From Prosthecobacter dejongeii (GTDB lineage: Bacteria > Verrucomicrobiota > Verrucomicrobiia > Verrucomicrobiales > Verrucomicrobiaceae): DNA of 64,000 nt. Where the stretch lies: positions 1 through 64,000 of the forward strand of contig NZ_JACHIF010000003.1 of the NCBI RefSeq assembly GCF_014203045.1, written 5' to 3'. Under the pieces are notes generated by a model. The model worked only from the letters and a program-made list of their open reading frames with translations, was not told the origin of the DNA and did not search any database. Made by a program: the position numbers and the translations under genes. Below are positions 7,911 through 17,000 of the stretch, in pieces. Each line of letters begins with the position of its first letter. The stretch's first letter is position 1.

Positions 7911-8930
7911 TTATTGAGTCGCGGATGAATTGCCCTTGCCGCATTGCACCAGGGTGTCGCAGGTGCTCAGAACATGAGGGTGGGCATTGCTCCGGTGCCG
8001 GATGACATTGTAGGACCACACGGGAAAATTGTTGGGCAGGTCATAGCCCACGATCCCGGGGTACCTGCTCAGGGCGACAGCCTCAGGCAGGATGGCCATA
8101 CCCTTGTTGGCGATGATGCAGCCGTACAGGCTCTCCTGATCATGGAGGGGGTAGGCGATGGCAAAGCCTTTGCCCTGTAGGTTCGTGCTGTATTGGGTGA
8201 TCTGGCCGAACAAGTCGGGCAGGTACTTGTGATGATACCAGGCCCACTTGATCGTCTTATCGCTGAACAATTTGCGCGTTTGGTCATTGTTGAGCTGCCT
8301 GTCCGTGGATGAATCTTTGCCGAGCGGATCCGCGAGAGCTGATACATAAAGACGTGATTTCTGAGCAAAACCCCCGGCGCTGAGAAGCGGATCATACCCC
8401 CATTTCTGCTTGGCTTCGGCGCTTTCGCGTTTGAGCACCTCATCCAGCACGATGGCGGCGTCAATCCGGGCGGACACCACCGCCTTTGCCAGCACCTGGC
8501 TGCTATCGGAAATCAGTTCATACTGAATGTTAGGCAGGGCTTGGGCTAGGGCTGGCAACGCAGCATCCATCAGCCCGGTGCATGATTTGGTAAAGCCGAG
8601 CGACAGGCGGTTTGGAGAGACCTGATTTTCCAGATTGCGAAACGCGGTATCCACCTCATGGAGGATCTCGCGCACCCATTCTCCCTTTTTGGATAGTGCC
8701 GAGTCTCTTTTAAACAAAGGGTTGCGTTTCTTTTTGTTTGTCGCTCCAGGTTGGTTGACGAAGTCAGATTTGGGGAGGAAGGTTTCCGCCAGATCCTGCA
8801 GCAATTCACAGATGGTTGCAGGTGTCCGGTCCAATCTTTTGGCCACTTCTTTCTGGCTGACACCCGAAGCGCATAGGAGAAAGGCCCGGATTTGAAGCGG
8901 GGATAGGTCAAGCAATTTGTCGGTAGGCAT
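7911..8930 (-). CDS. LysR-type transcriptional regulator
   Basis: The 339-residue protein has an N-terminal winged helix-turn-helix (about residues 8-70, SQKEVAKRLDRTPATICELL as the recognition part). A linker follows, and then a LysR-type substrate-binding domain from about residue 105 (LSLGFTKSCTGLMDAALPAL to the end). The DNA-binding part departs from the usual LysR N-terminus, and a Lys-rich insertion (NKKKRNPLFKR) follows it. It is a soluble DNA-binding protein that probably controls itself or the divergent gene at 9090; an inverted repeat lies just 5' of its start codon. The inducer is unknown. The ATG at 8930 is supported by the family's length. Confidence 0.75.
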   Translation of the reverse strand: MPTDKLLDLSPLQIRAFLLCASGVSQKEVAKRLDRTPATICELLQDLAETFLPKSDFVNQPGATNKKKRNPLFKRDSALSKKGEWVREILHEVDTAFRNLENQVSPNRLSLGFTKSCTGLMDAALPALAQALPNIQYELISDSSQVLAKAVVSARIDAAIVLDEVLKRESAEAKQKWGYDPLLSAGGFAQKSRLYVSALADPLGKDSSTDRQLNNDQTRKLFSDKTIKWAWYHHKYLPDLFGQITQYSTNLQGKGFAIAYPLHDQESLYGCIIANKGMAILPEAVALSRYPGIVGYDLPNNFPVWSYNVIRHRSNAHPHVLSTCDTLVQCGKGNSSATQ

Positions 8931-8931
8931 G

Positions 8932-8960
8932 CGAATCCGAATCTGGGATTCGGCGAATCC
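8932..8960. promoter_or_regulatory. Inverted repeat CGAATCC...GGATTCG upstream of the LysR gene
   Basis: CGAATCC (8932-8938) is followed by its reverse complement GGATTCG (8946-8952) and by a second direct CGAATCC (8954-8960). The site touches the start codon of the LysR-type gene and lies in the divergent intergenic region, so it is a candidate autoregulatory operator. The function is inferred. Confidence 0.4.
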
Positions 8961-9089
8961 GAAGGCAATCGCATTTCGCTACCACTTAAGAATTTGCTGC
9001 CGATTTACTCCGGTGTCAGCAACCGGGTATGCCTTCCAGCCGCCCGGACTGACGAGATCAAAAATCGTAAATCAAAAACCGTGATCGTG

Positions 9090-10112
9090 ATGAAAAAGCT
9101 CCTGAAAATCCACCGTCTGTTGCCGCATCTGACTCTCCTGGTGGCCATTGCTGCCTTTGGTCTGGAGGTGCGCACCTTCCAGATGACACAGGTCCAATGG
9201 GTCGCTGAACTGAAAGCGCAGACCCTCCAAGCTCAGCGCGAACGCGCTCACTCGCTCTGGGATGACTGGGAGCGTGTCTTGACTGCGGAGGTCAATCATG
9301 ACTTCAAACGCCTGATGAAGTGGCTCAGCTCTTATCCTGCCCAGTGGTCCAATGCCTCGCCAGAGGAACGCCAGAGCTACGCTGACTGGCTGAAGCTGTT
9401 CATCACCGCCAGCTCCCTCGACACCCACAGCTACGAAAAACTGCTGGCAAACATTCCGGGCCATGTGCGCCAGGCATTCCTGCCGAAGGACAAGAAAGCC
9501 ACGCTGACGATCGCCGAGATCGAGCGTGTCCGCCGCTCCACGCTGGCCTGTTTGAATCTGACCGAGAAAATCTGTGTCGCCTATATCTATGGCATGGCTG
9601 ATCGTGAAATCCTGGATTACGCTTTCCGGGGTGCCGTGGTCAATATGACCGCTGATGCGCACCTCTTCATCCAGGTTTGGCGGTCAGAGGACGGACGTGG
9701 CATCCCAGATGCCTGGCAGGCCATCACGGACATGGTCAATGCACCGGGCGGTGCCTGGCATGTCGATAACCAGCCTGCGGTCAAAACGATGCAGGCAGAT
9801 GTCCTGCAGCACGCACTGGAGGCGCAATCAGGCTCGCTGAAGAGGCGGGCTTCGGTATCGCCGAAAGGCAGCCCCCAGAAGCTTCTGGCTCCGCAGATGG
9901 AGCCCGTCAATGGCATGCGGACCAAGCGGGTCGAGAAGCTGATCGCCCCGCAGGGGGACAACATCAGGGCGACGCCGACCAAGCCGCAAGAGCCGTTGGT
10001 GGCCCCACAGCCTCTCCCTCCCGTGCATCTCATGGAAAAGGAGGGTGAGAAAAAGCTGATCGCCCCCCAATTATCTATCCAGCGCAAGAGCCAGGAATTC
10101 GCTGTGCGGTAA
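9090..10112 (+). CDS. Membrane-anchored hypothetical protein with C-terminal APQ repeats
   Basis: The start at ATG 9090 (MKKLLKIHRLL) is preferred over the frame opening at 8994, because it places a single hydrophobic segment (LPHLTLLVAIAAFGLEV) at the N-terminus as a signal anchor. The following 230 residues are helical and soluble-looking, with no known motif. The C-terminal 100 residues contain four spaced copies of L-(L/I/V)-A-P-Q (KLLAPQ, KLIAPQ, PLVAPQ, KLIAPQ) in a basic, Pro-rich, disordered setting. These look like short linear binding motifs. The protein probably sits in the inner membrane. I do not recognise the family. It is divergent from the LysR-type gene. Confidence 0.65.
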   Translation: MKKLLKIHRLLPHLTLLVAIAAFGLEVRTFQMTQVQWVAELKAQTLQAQRERAHSLWDDWERVLTAEVNHDFKRLMKWLSSYPAQWSNASPEERQSYADWLKLFITASSLDTHSYEKLLANIPGHVRQAFLPKDKKATLTIAEIERVRRSTLACLNLTEKICVAYIYGMADREILDYAFRGAVVNMTADAHLFIQVWRSEDGRGIPDAWQAITDMVNAPGGAWHVDNQPAVKTMQADVLQHALEAQSGSLKRRASVSPKGSPQKLLAPQMEPVNGMRTKRVEKLIAPQGDNIRATPTKPQEPLVAPQPLPPVHLMEKEGEKKLIAPQLSIQRKSQEFAVR

Positions 10113-10138
10113 AGATCCCTTGTGGCGCTAAGCGTCCA

Positions 10139-10205
10139 GTCCTGCGGAGACCTGCGACCGGGGGTGTAAAACCCGGTGCGGATGCTCCGCAGGACCTTTG
10201 ATTTT
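10139..10205 (+). terminator. Two-tier hairpin with T-rich tail
   Basis: GTCCTGCGGAG (10139-10149) pairs perfectly with CTCCGCAGGAC (10185-10195). It encloses a second perfect helix ACCGGG/CCCGGT with a small loop. The tail is CTTTGATTTT. The hairpin lies 27 bp after the stop at 10112, so a terminator is the simplest reading. The nested structure is more elaborate than usual, and a small structured RNA is possible. Confidence 0.5.
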
Positions 10206-10288
10206 CAGCGGGGATGAATGAGGCGTGTGCTCACGCTGCTTGGCGGGCGGGCATTGACAGGTGGCTGGGTGTGGTCCTCCTGTCTGGC

Positions 10289-10477
10289 ATGCTTTTTAAA
10301 AATCTCGTCCTGAGGTTGTTGCCATGCTTATTGTTAGTCGCCTGTGCGCCGTATACGCGCAGTACGGATGCGAAGCGGCCGGCGAGTCGCCCGGGGATGA
10401 AGGGGCGGAGGGATCTGCTGCAGGTGGTGGACCCGGTGGGGATGGAAATGTGGGCGGTGCTGCGGCGGTGGGTGTGA
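10289..10477 (+). CDS. Small putative lipoprotein (62 aa)
   Basis: Starting at ATG 10289, the product has a basic N-terminus, a hydrophobic core (VLRLLPCLLLVAC) and a lipobox LVAC, so it would be cleaved and lipidated at the Cys. The mature part is only about 40 residues, basic, with no known motif. The longer frame from 10214 would bury the signal and is less likely. The gene is followed directly by repeat DNA, and its C-terminus may have been reshaped by it. Confidence 0.5.
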   Translation: MLFKNLVLRLLPCLLLVACAPYTRSTDAKRPASRPGMKGRRDLLQVVDPVGMEMWAVLRRWV

Positions 10478-11781
10478 GGTGAGAGGTGCTTATGCGGGAT
10501 CTGCGGACGCGGCTTTCTCGCGCCCTTCCAGGACACGGGGATGTGCAAGAGGCGGGCGAGGGGTTGGGTGGGGGCGGACGCATCACTCGGAGAGTGATGA
10601 ATACTGTACGGCGAACGGGGCCTCCAGGACACCCACGCCCAAGGTGCGCCCTGGAGGGGCGAAAGAGGGTAGCCGGGGGTGGAGCGAGGCTTGGTGAGCG
10701 GGACACCCTGGACTCGCGCCTAACAAACAACACGTCGAAACAACACGTCGCAATTGGGGGAGTCCGTGAGGGGCGCGAGAAAGGCCGATCTATCCCCGAT
10801 TTCCCTGGGGGGGTTTAGACCGAGGGCGCACCGCTGGCATCCCTCCAGGATGCGACTTTGAGTGCGGGTGCTTTTTGGACTTACCAGGGGTGCGGTCGCC
10901 GGGGCTCACTTACCCCCGGCTACCCGCTGCGATGCCTCCGGCATCGGGGGACAGAGCGAACGTGGGGCAAGAAGATGTCCGCTCGCTGGGGGTTCGTGCA
11001 TTGTCGTCCCATCCCGGACGCGGGATGGTCAGGGAGGACAACCACGGAAGGGGCGGAAAGGGGTAGAATCATGGTTGGTTAGGCTCAAAGCCTGGTGCAT
11101 GACGTGAGTCAGGTGGGGGAGCGCGCGTCTGAGGGAGTACAGTATTCATCACTCTCCGAGTGAGGCCGTTCGGCCTAGTGCGGCTTCGTCCGCCCCCATG
11201 CGAACGAGCGTTGAATGCGGGCGGTTGGTGAGGCGAACGAGGGCGGGGGGAGGTGTTTGTGGGAGCTGGGAAGGTGAGGCGAATAGGATATTCGCGCTCC
11301 GTTTGTAGGCCTGCGGAGTCGTGGGAGTTGAGGGTGGACGGTAGAGTGGGAGCGGGCTTCTCGCGCCCTTCCAGGGCGCTACGCTTTTGGACGTGTCTTT
11401 TGTTAGGCGGGTGTCCGGGGGTTCTCAGTCGCTGCGCTCCTTTCACCTCCGGCTCATGGCTTTCGCCCCTCCGGGGCGGGAGAGGGGGCGGACGCGGGTG
11501 TGGGGGTGGGGGTGGGCGCGGAAGGGCTTGGTGGCGGCGGACGATGCGGAGAAGTTACGAAGCCGCGAAGCGAATCTCCGCGCTCTTCTCAGGGACCGGG
11601 CAAGGGGGAGAGAGAGGTCGTTAGAACGGAGTTCCGCGAGGACGCGAAACTCAGCACGCGAGACGCGTGCGCTCCATGGCGGACAGGCTTGGCTGGGGCG
11701 GACGCATCACTCGGAGAGTGATGAATACTGTACTGGCCCATGGGGCTGGACAGTGGGGGTGGGCGGGTTACGGTGAGGGGC
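10478..11781. repeat. Intergenic repeat block (R-A, R-B, R-C, R-D, R-E, R-F modules)
   Basis: No gene is seen. In order the block holds an R-C hairpin (core 10581-10599), an R-B element in reverse (10646-10784, degenerate), an R-A element (10833-10950) and an R-E hairpin (11011-11026). Then comes the full composite unit 11060-11480: the TAGAATCATG/GGTTAGGC box, an R-C core with a damaged right arm at 11148, R-D at 11277-11301, and R-B at 11357-11479. It ends with R-F (11627-11684) and another R-C (11705-11723). All modules recur elsewhere in the window. Confidence 0.85.
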
Positions 11782-12396
11782 ATGTTTTTTCGCCCGCTTC
11801 ACACGTTTAAAGATGAGATGCTTTCGCTGGATCGGGATCTGGAGACGGGGCTGCGGTACCTTTGCATTCCGGTGTTCGATGGGAATGTACAGTCGAGCGA
11901 GCATTACGCGCTAACGGCGGAGGAGTTTGATCTTTTGACGGTGGATGCGGCGGCGCGGGAGGCGATGGCGGGGCGGTGTCGCGCGCGGCTGGAGGATGCG
12001 CGTCTGGCGGAGCCGCCGGTGTTACCCCGGGGGGAGCCCTGCCTGCCGGAGGGGTTTCGGGGCGGGGCGTTGATCAACCACTACCCCAGCCGGGATGGGC
12101 TGCGGGATGCGCGAGTGCTGAAGGTGTTTTGGAACGAGCAGTTCTCTCTGGCGTGCGATCTGATCTCGCGGGAGTTTTATCTGGACATCGTGGTGCTGCT
12201 GCCGACGGGGGCGAGTGGGATGACGGTGAGTGAGTGCTATCGCCTGACGCCGGAGGAGGTGCGGCGGGTGCGCCATGACCACGCGGCGCTGATCCACCTG
12301 GCGGCGAAGTGCCAGACGCATCATAACGATGCGCAGTTGATGAGTCCTCCGCTGGTGCAGCGCGGCATCCCCTGCCATGTGGGGGTGTGGCCGTGA
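11782..12396 (+). CDS. Hypothetical protein (204 aa)
   Basis: ATG 11782 (MFFRPLHTFKDEML) is preferred to the upstream Met at 11740, which lies against an R-C repeat. The protein has two similar halves, each with a phrase of the type YALTAEEF or YRLTPEEV followed by an Ala-rich helix and a Pro-Pro turn, suggesting an internal duplication. There is no signal peptide or membrane segment. The gene stands just before a polyvalent-type kinase fragment with 58 bp between them, so the two may be co-transcribed and come from the same mobile element. I do not recognise the family. Confidence 0.55.
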   Translation: MFFRPLHTFKDEMLSLDRDLETGLRYLCIPVFDGNVQSSEHYALTAEEFDLLTVDAAAREAMAGRCRARLEDARLAEPPVLPRGEPCLPEGFRGGALINHYPSRDGLRDARVLKVFWNEQFSLACDLISREFYLDIVVLLPTGASGMTVSECYRLTPEEVRRVRHDHAALIHLAAKCQTHHNDAQLMSPPLVQRGIPCHVGVWP

Positions 12397-12454
12397 GGAG
12401 TTCCCGGTGGGTTGGCCTTGAAGGGTGGCGGAAGTGCCTGTAGGGGAGGGGGAT

Positions 12455-13234
12455 ATGAAGGTTTCTATGGGCAGCTTATCGCAGCGGCTGGCGGCCTCCC
12501 AGGGGGTGGCTCTGGAGGTGGCGCTGCAGGCGCTGGGGGTGCAGGCGGGGCAGCCGACGGTGGTGGACCCGGCGCTGGCGGCTCTGGAGGTGGGTTTTTA
12601 CCTAACCGAAGGTGTGACAAAGGGTGTGGGTAGCGCGGGCGAGGTGGACTGGGCCGGGGCGCTGGATCCGCGTGAATGCCTGGACGGGCGCCCCCTGCCG
12701 CTGCTGTCTGCGCGGGCCGTCTGCCAAACGCTGGCGGGGCTGCCGCGCCTGCATGGGACGGAGCATCACGCGTGGTTCCTGGCGGGGCCGAACCTGGCGG
12801 TGAAGGCGACCTGGCCGGGGCAGCACGGGGCGGAGAAGCTGGGCCTGCGCGGGTATGCGCAGCGGCTGGCGTGGTCTAACGAATTGTTTGCCGATGCGTG
12901 GCGGTTTCTCGGCCAGGTGCAGTTGCCGGGGGAGGTGGGGCCGCGGGTGCTGACGACTCAGCCGTGGTACCGCACGCACCCCACGCCGGGACCGCACCCG
13001 AGCCAGGAGGAGATCGATCACGTGATGCGTGCGCACGGTTTTTTGAAGGCCTACGATGGGGCCTACCTGCATGAGTTTCGGGATCTGGTGGCCAGCGATG
13101 CGCTGCCGAAGAACTTTCTGCGCGATGCAGCGGGCTACGTGCACCCGGTGGATGTGATCCTGATCCCGCCGACGGATCGCCAGCAGGAACGCCTCATGAA
13201 CATGGTGAATAGCCAGCCGCAGGTGGCGCGGTGA
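12455..13234 (+). CDS. Polyvalent-protein-type serine/threonine/tyrosine kinase domain protein
   Basis: The 259-residue product resembles the kinase-like domain found in phage polyvalent proteins. It has HHAWFLAGPNLAVKATWPG with the ATP-binding Lys, a SNELFADAWRFLGQV helix, TTQPWY, a PSQEEIDHVMRAHGF segment, then DALPKNFL with catalytic Asp and Asn, and VHPVDVILIPP as the metal-binding end. In polyvalent proteins this domain is part of a giant polypeptide; here it stands alone with a short N-terminal piece. An ATG at 12425 is also possible, but the second fits better with the upstream gene. It probably derives from the same mobile-element pool as the 1-6 kb fragments. Confidence 0.6.
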   Translation: MKVSMGSLSQRLAASQGVALEVALQALGVQAGQPTVVDPALAALEVGFYLTEGVTKGVGSAGEVDWAGALDPRECLDGRPLPLLSARAVCQTLAGLPRLHGTEHHAWFLAGPNLAVKATWPGQHGAEKLGLRGYAQRLAWSNELFADAWRFLGQVQLPGEVGPRVLTTQPWYRTHPTPGPHPSQEEIDHVMRAHGFLKAYDGAYLHEFRDLVASDALPKNFLRDAAGYVHPVDVILIPPTDRQQERLMNMVNSQPQVAR

Positions 13235-14070
13235 GGGGGGCGCCTCTAAAAGGAAGTGTGATGACGCTGACAGCAGGGGAGCCCGACTTCATCACCACAG
13301 TCAGAGGCGCGTGGGGGAAGGTGGCCGTGGTGGTTAGGGAAATCAATGGGGTTTCTTGGTTTAGCGGGTCGAGGACGATGATGGAAATGGTGGAATCATG
13401 ATTGGTTAGGCTCAAAGCCCGGTGCATTGAGCGAGTCAGGCTGGGTGGACTCGTCTGTGGCAGTACAGTATTCATCACTCTCCGAGTGATGCCGTTCGCC
13501 GCAGTGCGTGTCGTCCGCCCCCATCCGAACGAGCCCTGAAAGCGGGAGGCAGGCGAGGCGAACGACGGCGGAGGAGGTATCCGGGGGCGCTGGGAAGGCT
13601 TGGCGAATAGGATATTCTCGCTCCGTCGAATGGCCTTCGACGCTGTGGGAGTTGAGGGGTGGACGGGAGAGTGGGGGTGGGCTTCTCGCGCCCCTCCAGG
13701 GCGCGGCGGAGTGTGGACGCGTTTTTAGTTAGGCGGGTGTCCGAGGGTTCTCAGTCGCTACGCTCCTTTCACCCCCGGCTAATGGCTCTCGCCCTTCCAG
13801 GGCGATTGGGGAGGTGTGCAAGGGGGCGGACGGGGCGTTAGATGGGAGTTCTGCGAGGACGCAGAACTCAGCACGCAAGATGCGTGCGCTCCATGGCGGA
13901 CGGGGCTTGGTTGGGGCGAACGTTGCGGACAGGAGTGTCCGCGCTCCTTTCGAGACGGGTGGGGCGGACGGGGTGTTGGCGTGGTTTCGAGCTTCAGGGA
14001 CCACCTGCTGGCGCAGGCGGCTACGAGGGGGCTGGCGATGAGGCCAGGATGGCCTCACTCCTTGGGGGCT
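13235..14070. repeat. Intergenic repeat block with full composite unit
   Basis: No gene is seen. The composite unit runs 13390-13805: the TAGAATCATGATT-type box with GGTTAGGC (13406), R-C core 13473-13491, R-D 13602-13625 and R-B 13681-13805. R-F follows at 13844-13900, with its hairpin changed to GCACGCA-AGA-TGCGTGC, then half of R-G (14001-14025) and an R-H hairpin GAGGCC-AGGAT-GGCCTC (14040-14056) that overlaps the helicase 3' flank. Confidence 0.85.
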
Positions 14071-17000
14071 TTAGCCTTCGCTGAGGAGGAAGTGGAAGTC
14101 TTGGAGGGTGAGGGTTTGGGCGAAGGTTTCTTCGCCGAGGAGGTCTTGGGCGAGGGCGCCTTTTTGCTGCTGGAGGAGGCGTATTTTTTCCTCCAGGCTG
14201 CCTTTCATGAGCAGGCGGTAGGCGATGACGGTCTGCTGCTGGCCGATGCGGTGGGTGCGGTCGATGGCCTGGGCTTCGACGGCGGGGTTCCACCAGGGAT
14301 CATAGAGGATGACGTAGCTGGCGGCGGTGAGATTGAGCCCGGAGCCGCCGGCTTTGAGGCTGATGAGGAAGACGGCGGGGCCTTCGTGGGCCTGGAAGGC
14401 GGCGACGAGGGCACCGCGATCTTCGGTGTCGCCGGTGAGAATAAACGTGGTCCAGCCCTGGGCTTCGGTCTGCTCCTGGATGAGGTGCAGCATCTGGACG
14501 AACTGGGAGAAGACGAGGGCTTTTTGACCTTCTTCGATGATGGGTTCGAGCTGCTCGAGCAGGGCCTGGAGTTTGGCGCTTTCGGGTTCGGCGGGTTCGG
14601 CGGCGGGGTCGGTGTCTAAGGGGGCTGCGGCGATGGCCTTTTTGCTGGACTTGCGGTTAGGCCGGGGTGCGGGGTCGCCCTCGGGGTTGAGGCCGATGAG
14701 GCGGGGGTGGCAGCAGATCTGGCGGAGGCGGAGGAGGCTGGTGAGGACGCTGAAGCGGGCCTGGTCGAGCTGGCGGGTGGTTTCGACCTTCAGGAGCTGG
14801 GCGCGGGCGCGTTTCAGCTCGGCCTGGTAGAGGCGGGCCTGGGGGCCTTCCATTTCGATGAGGAGGTCTTCCTCGATGCGGTCGGGGAGGTCGGGGGCGA
14901 CTTCTTTTTTGGTGCGGCGTAGCAGGAAGGGGCGCGTGCGTGCGGCGAGGCGGCGGCGGGCGAGGGGGTCTTCGCTGGCATCGAAGTGGCGGGTGAAGCT
15001 GGCGCGGTTCCCGAGGATGCCGGGCATGGCGAAGGTGAAGATGGACCAGAGATCCAGCAGGCGGTTTTCAATGGGGGTGCCGGTGAGGGCCAGGCGGTGC
15101 TGGGCCTGGAGGGCGCAGGCGGCGCGGGCGCTCTGGGAGGTGGGGTTTTTGATGGCCTGGGCTTCATCCAGGATGGCGGCTCCCCAGGGGCGGGCGGTGA
15201 GGGCGGCCTCATGCTGGCGGAGCTGGGCGTAGTGGATGACGAGGAGGTCGGTGGTATCATCCAGCCCGGTTTTGCCAGCGCTGCGGCGGTCCCACACGGT
15301 GACGCGGAGGTCGGGGTAGAAGCGGTGGGCTTCGGCGCGCCAGTTGTCCTGCACGGACTTGGGGCAGATGACGAGGATGGGGTGCGATGCTTTTTGTTCG
15401 GCACGCAGCCAGGCGATCCAGGTGAGGGCTTGGAGGGTTTTGCCAAGGCCCATGTCATCGGCCAGCACGCCGCCGAAGTGGTTGGTGGAGAGGTAGGCGA
15501 GGAAGTGGAAACCCTGGGTCTGGTAGGGGCGGAGGGTGGCCTGGATGGTGGCGGGCTGGGCGGGGGTGACGCGGGTGTGCAGGTCCTCGAGCCGGCGCTG
15601 GATGCGGGTGGTGGCCTCGGCTGGAAGGAGGGCGGTGGGGGCGTGGGCGAGGGCCTGGAGCTGGAGGGCGTGCAGGCGCTGGGGCTGGCCGGTGAAGTCG
15701 CGGGCGCTGAGGCCGAGGGTGGCTAGGTCGGCCTCCTGCGCGGCGGTGAGGTGGAGATCCAGCCGCCGCCAGCCCTGGGTGGGGAGTTTGACCCACCTGC
15801 CCTGGGCGCGGAGGAGGAGGTCCCGCTCCTCGGGGGTGAGGGTGTGGGCGCCTACGTCGAGGGCGACGGTGATGTCAAACCAATCGAGCCCGGTGGAGGC
15901 TTGTTCGAGGTCTAGGCGCAGGTGGCCGCTGAGGTGGCCGTCGCGCAGGCTGGCCAGTTCGGCATCGAGCTGGACGGTGAGGCCGGGCGGGCGGCGGGTG
16001 AGCCAGGCGGCCACCGTTTCTGGCCAGTCGCGGCCGGTGAGTTTTTGCTCCACCTGGCCGGGGGCATCGGCGCTGGGGCGCAGGGGCATCTGGCGCAGCC
16101 AGGCGGCGGCGGGGGACAGGGCGGATTTATCCACCTGGATGAGCGTGTCGGCCCCGGGGGTGGGGGCATCGGGCGCGTGGGCGGCGGCGCGGTAGTGGGG
16201 CACCCAGCGGCGGCCATTCCAGGTGCAGGGGATTTCGGCCTGGTCAAAGGTGGCCAGGGCCTGGAGGCGGAGGTGATCCCCCGCGCTGCTGCTGGGGCGG
16301 TGGATCTGGGCCTGGAGGTGGATGTGGGCCTCCACGCGCTGCACGCGGGGGGCCAGGGTGGGGGGCAGGGCCACGCCCAGTTTGGCCAGGGCGTTCACGC
16401 CTTCGCGGCTTTCCAGCGCGGCGGCGGGGATGGCCATGGGCCAGGCGGGGCGCTCATTTTTAAAGGGCCAGTAGGCCAGGGGGTAGATGGCCTGGGCGGT
16501 GATGTAGCGTGTGGGGCTGCCGGGCAGTAGGGCCACGGGGGGCTCTGGCACGGTGCCGGCGGCGGTGCGCAGGTGCAGGTGGTAGTGGCCGGTGGGGGTG
16601 TGGGGGCCGGTGAGCTGCCAGGTGAGGGCCTCCTCCACATGGTGGAGGGGGTGGCCTTCCTCCGTGGCGGCGTGTTCGCGCAGCAGGTCGGGGTTTTTCG
16701 CCAGGTGGGTGAGGCAGCGGTTCAGCGCTTCGCTGAGGGGTGGGATCTCGGGCCCGGTGAGCTTGCCGTAGGGGTCCTGGAAGGCTTTGAGGACGAGGGC
16801 GGAGCCGGGGCTGAGACGCGGGGGGGTGTCCGCACTGCTGCTGCCAGGGCCGCTGCGGCTGGGCGGGGGCTGGCAGAGCTCGCGCAGGGCCTTCAGGCTG
16901 ATCTTTCCGTAGTCGGCCTCATCGGGCTGGCGGGCCTGGATGCTGGCGCCGGCGCGGTGGAGCATCAGGCGCAATTCGGGTCCGGGCTCGGGCAGGTCAT

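Noticed and set aside
10486..11740. Open frames of 60-130 codons in repeat blocks (also at 18275, 19864, 44376, 56461, 60743)
   Set aside because: They translate palindromic repeats in several frames, begin and end inside modules, and recur at every repeat block. No protein-like composition.
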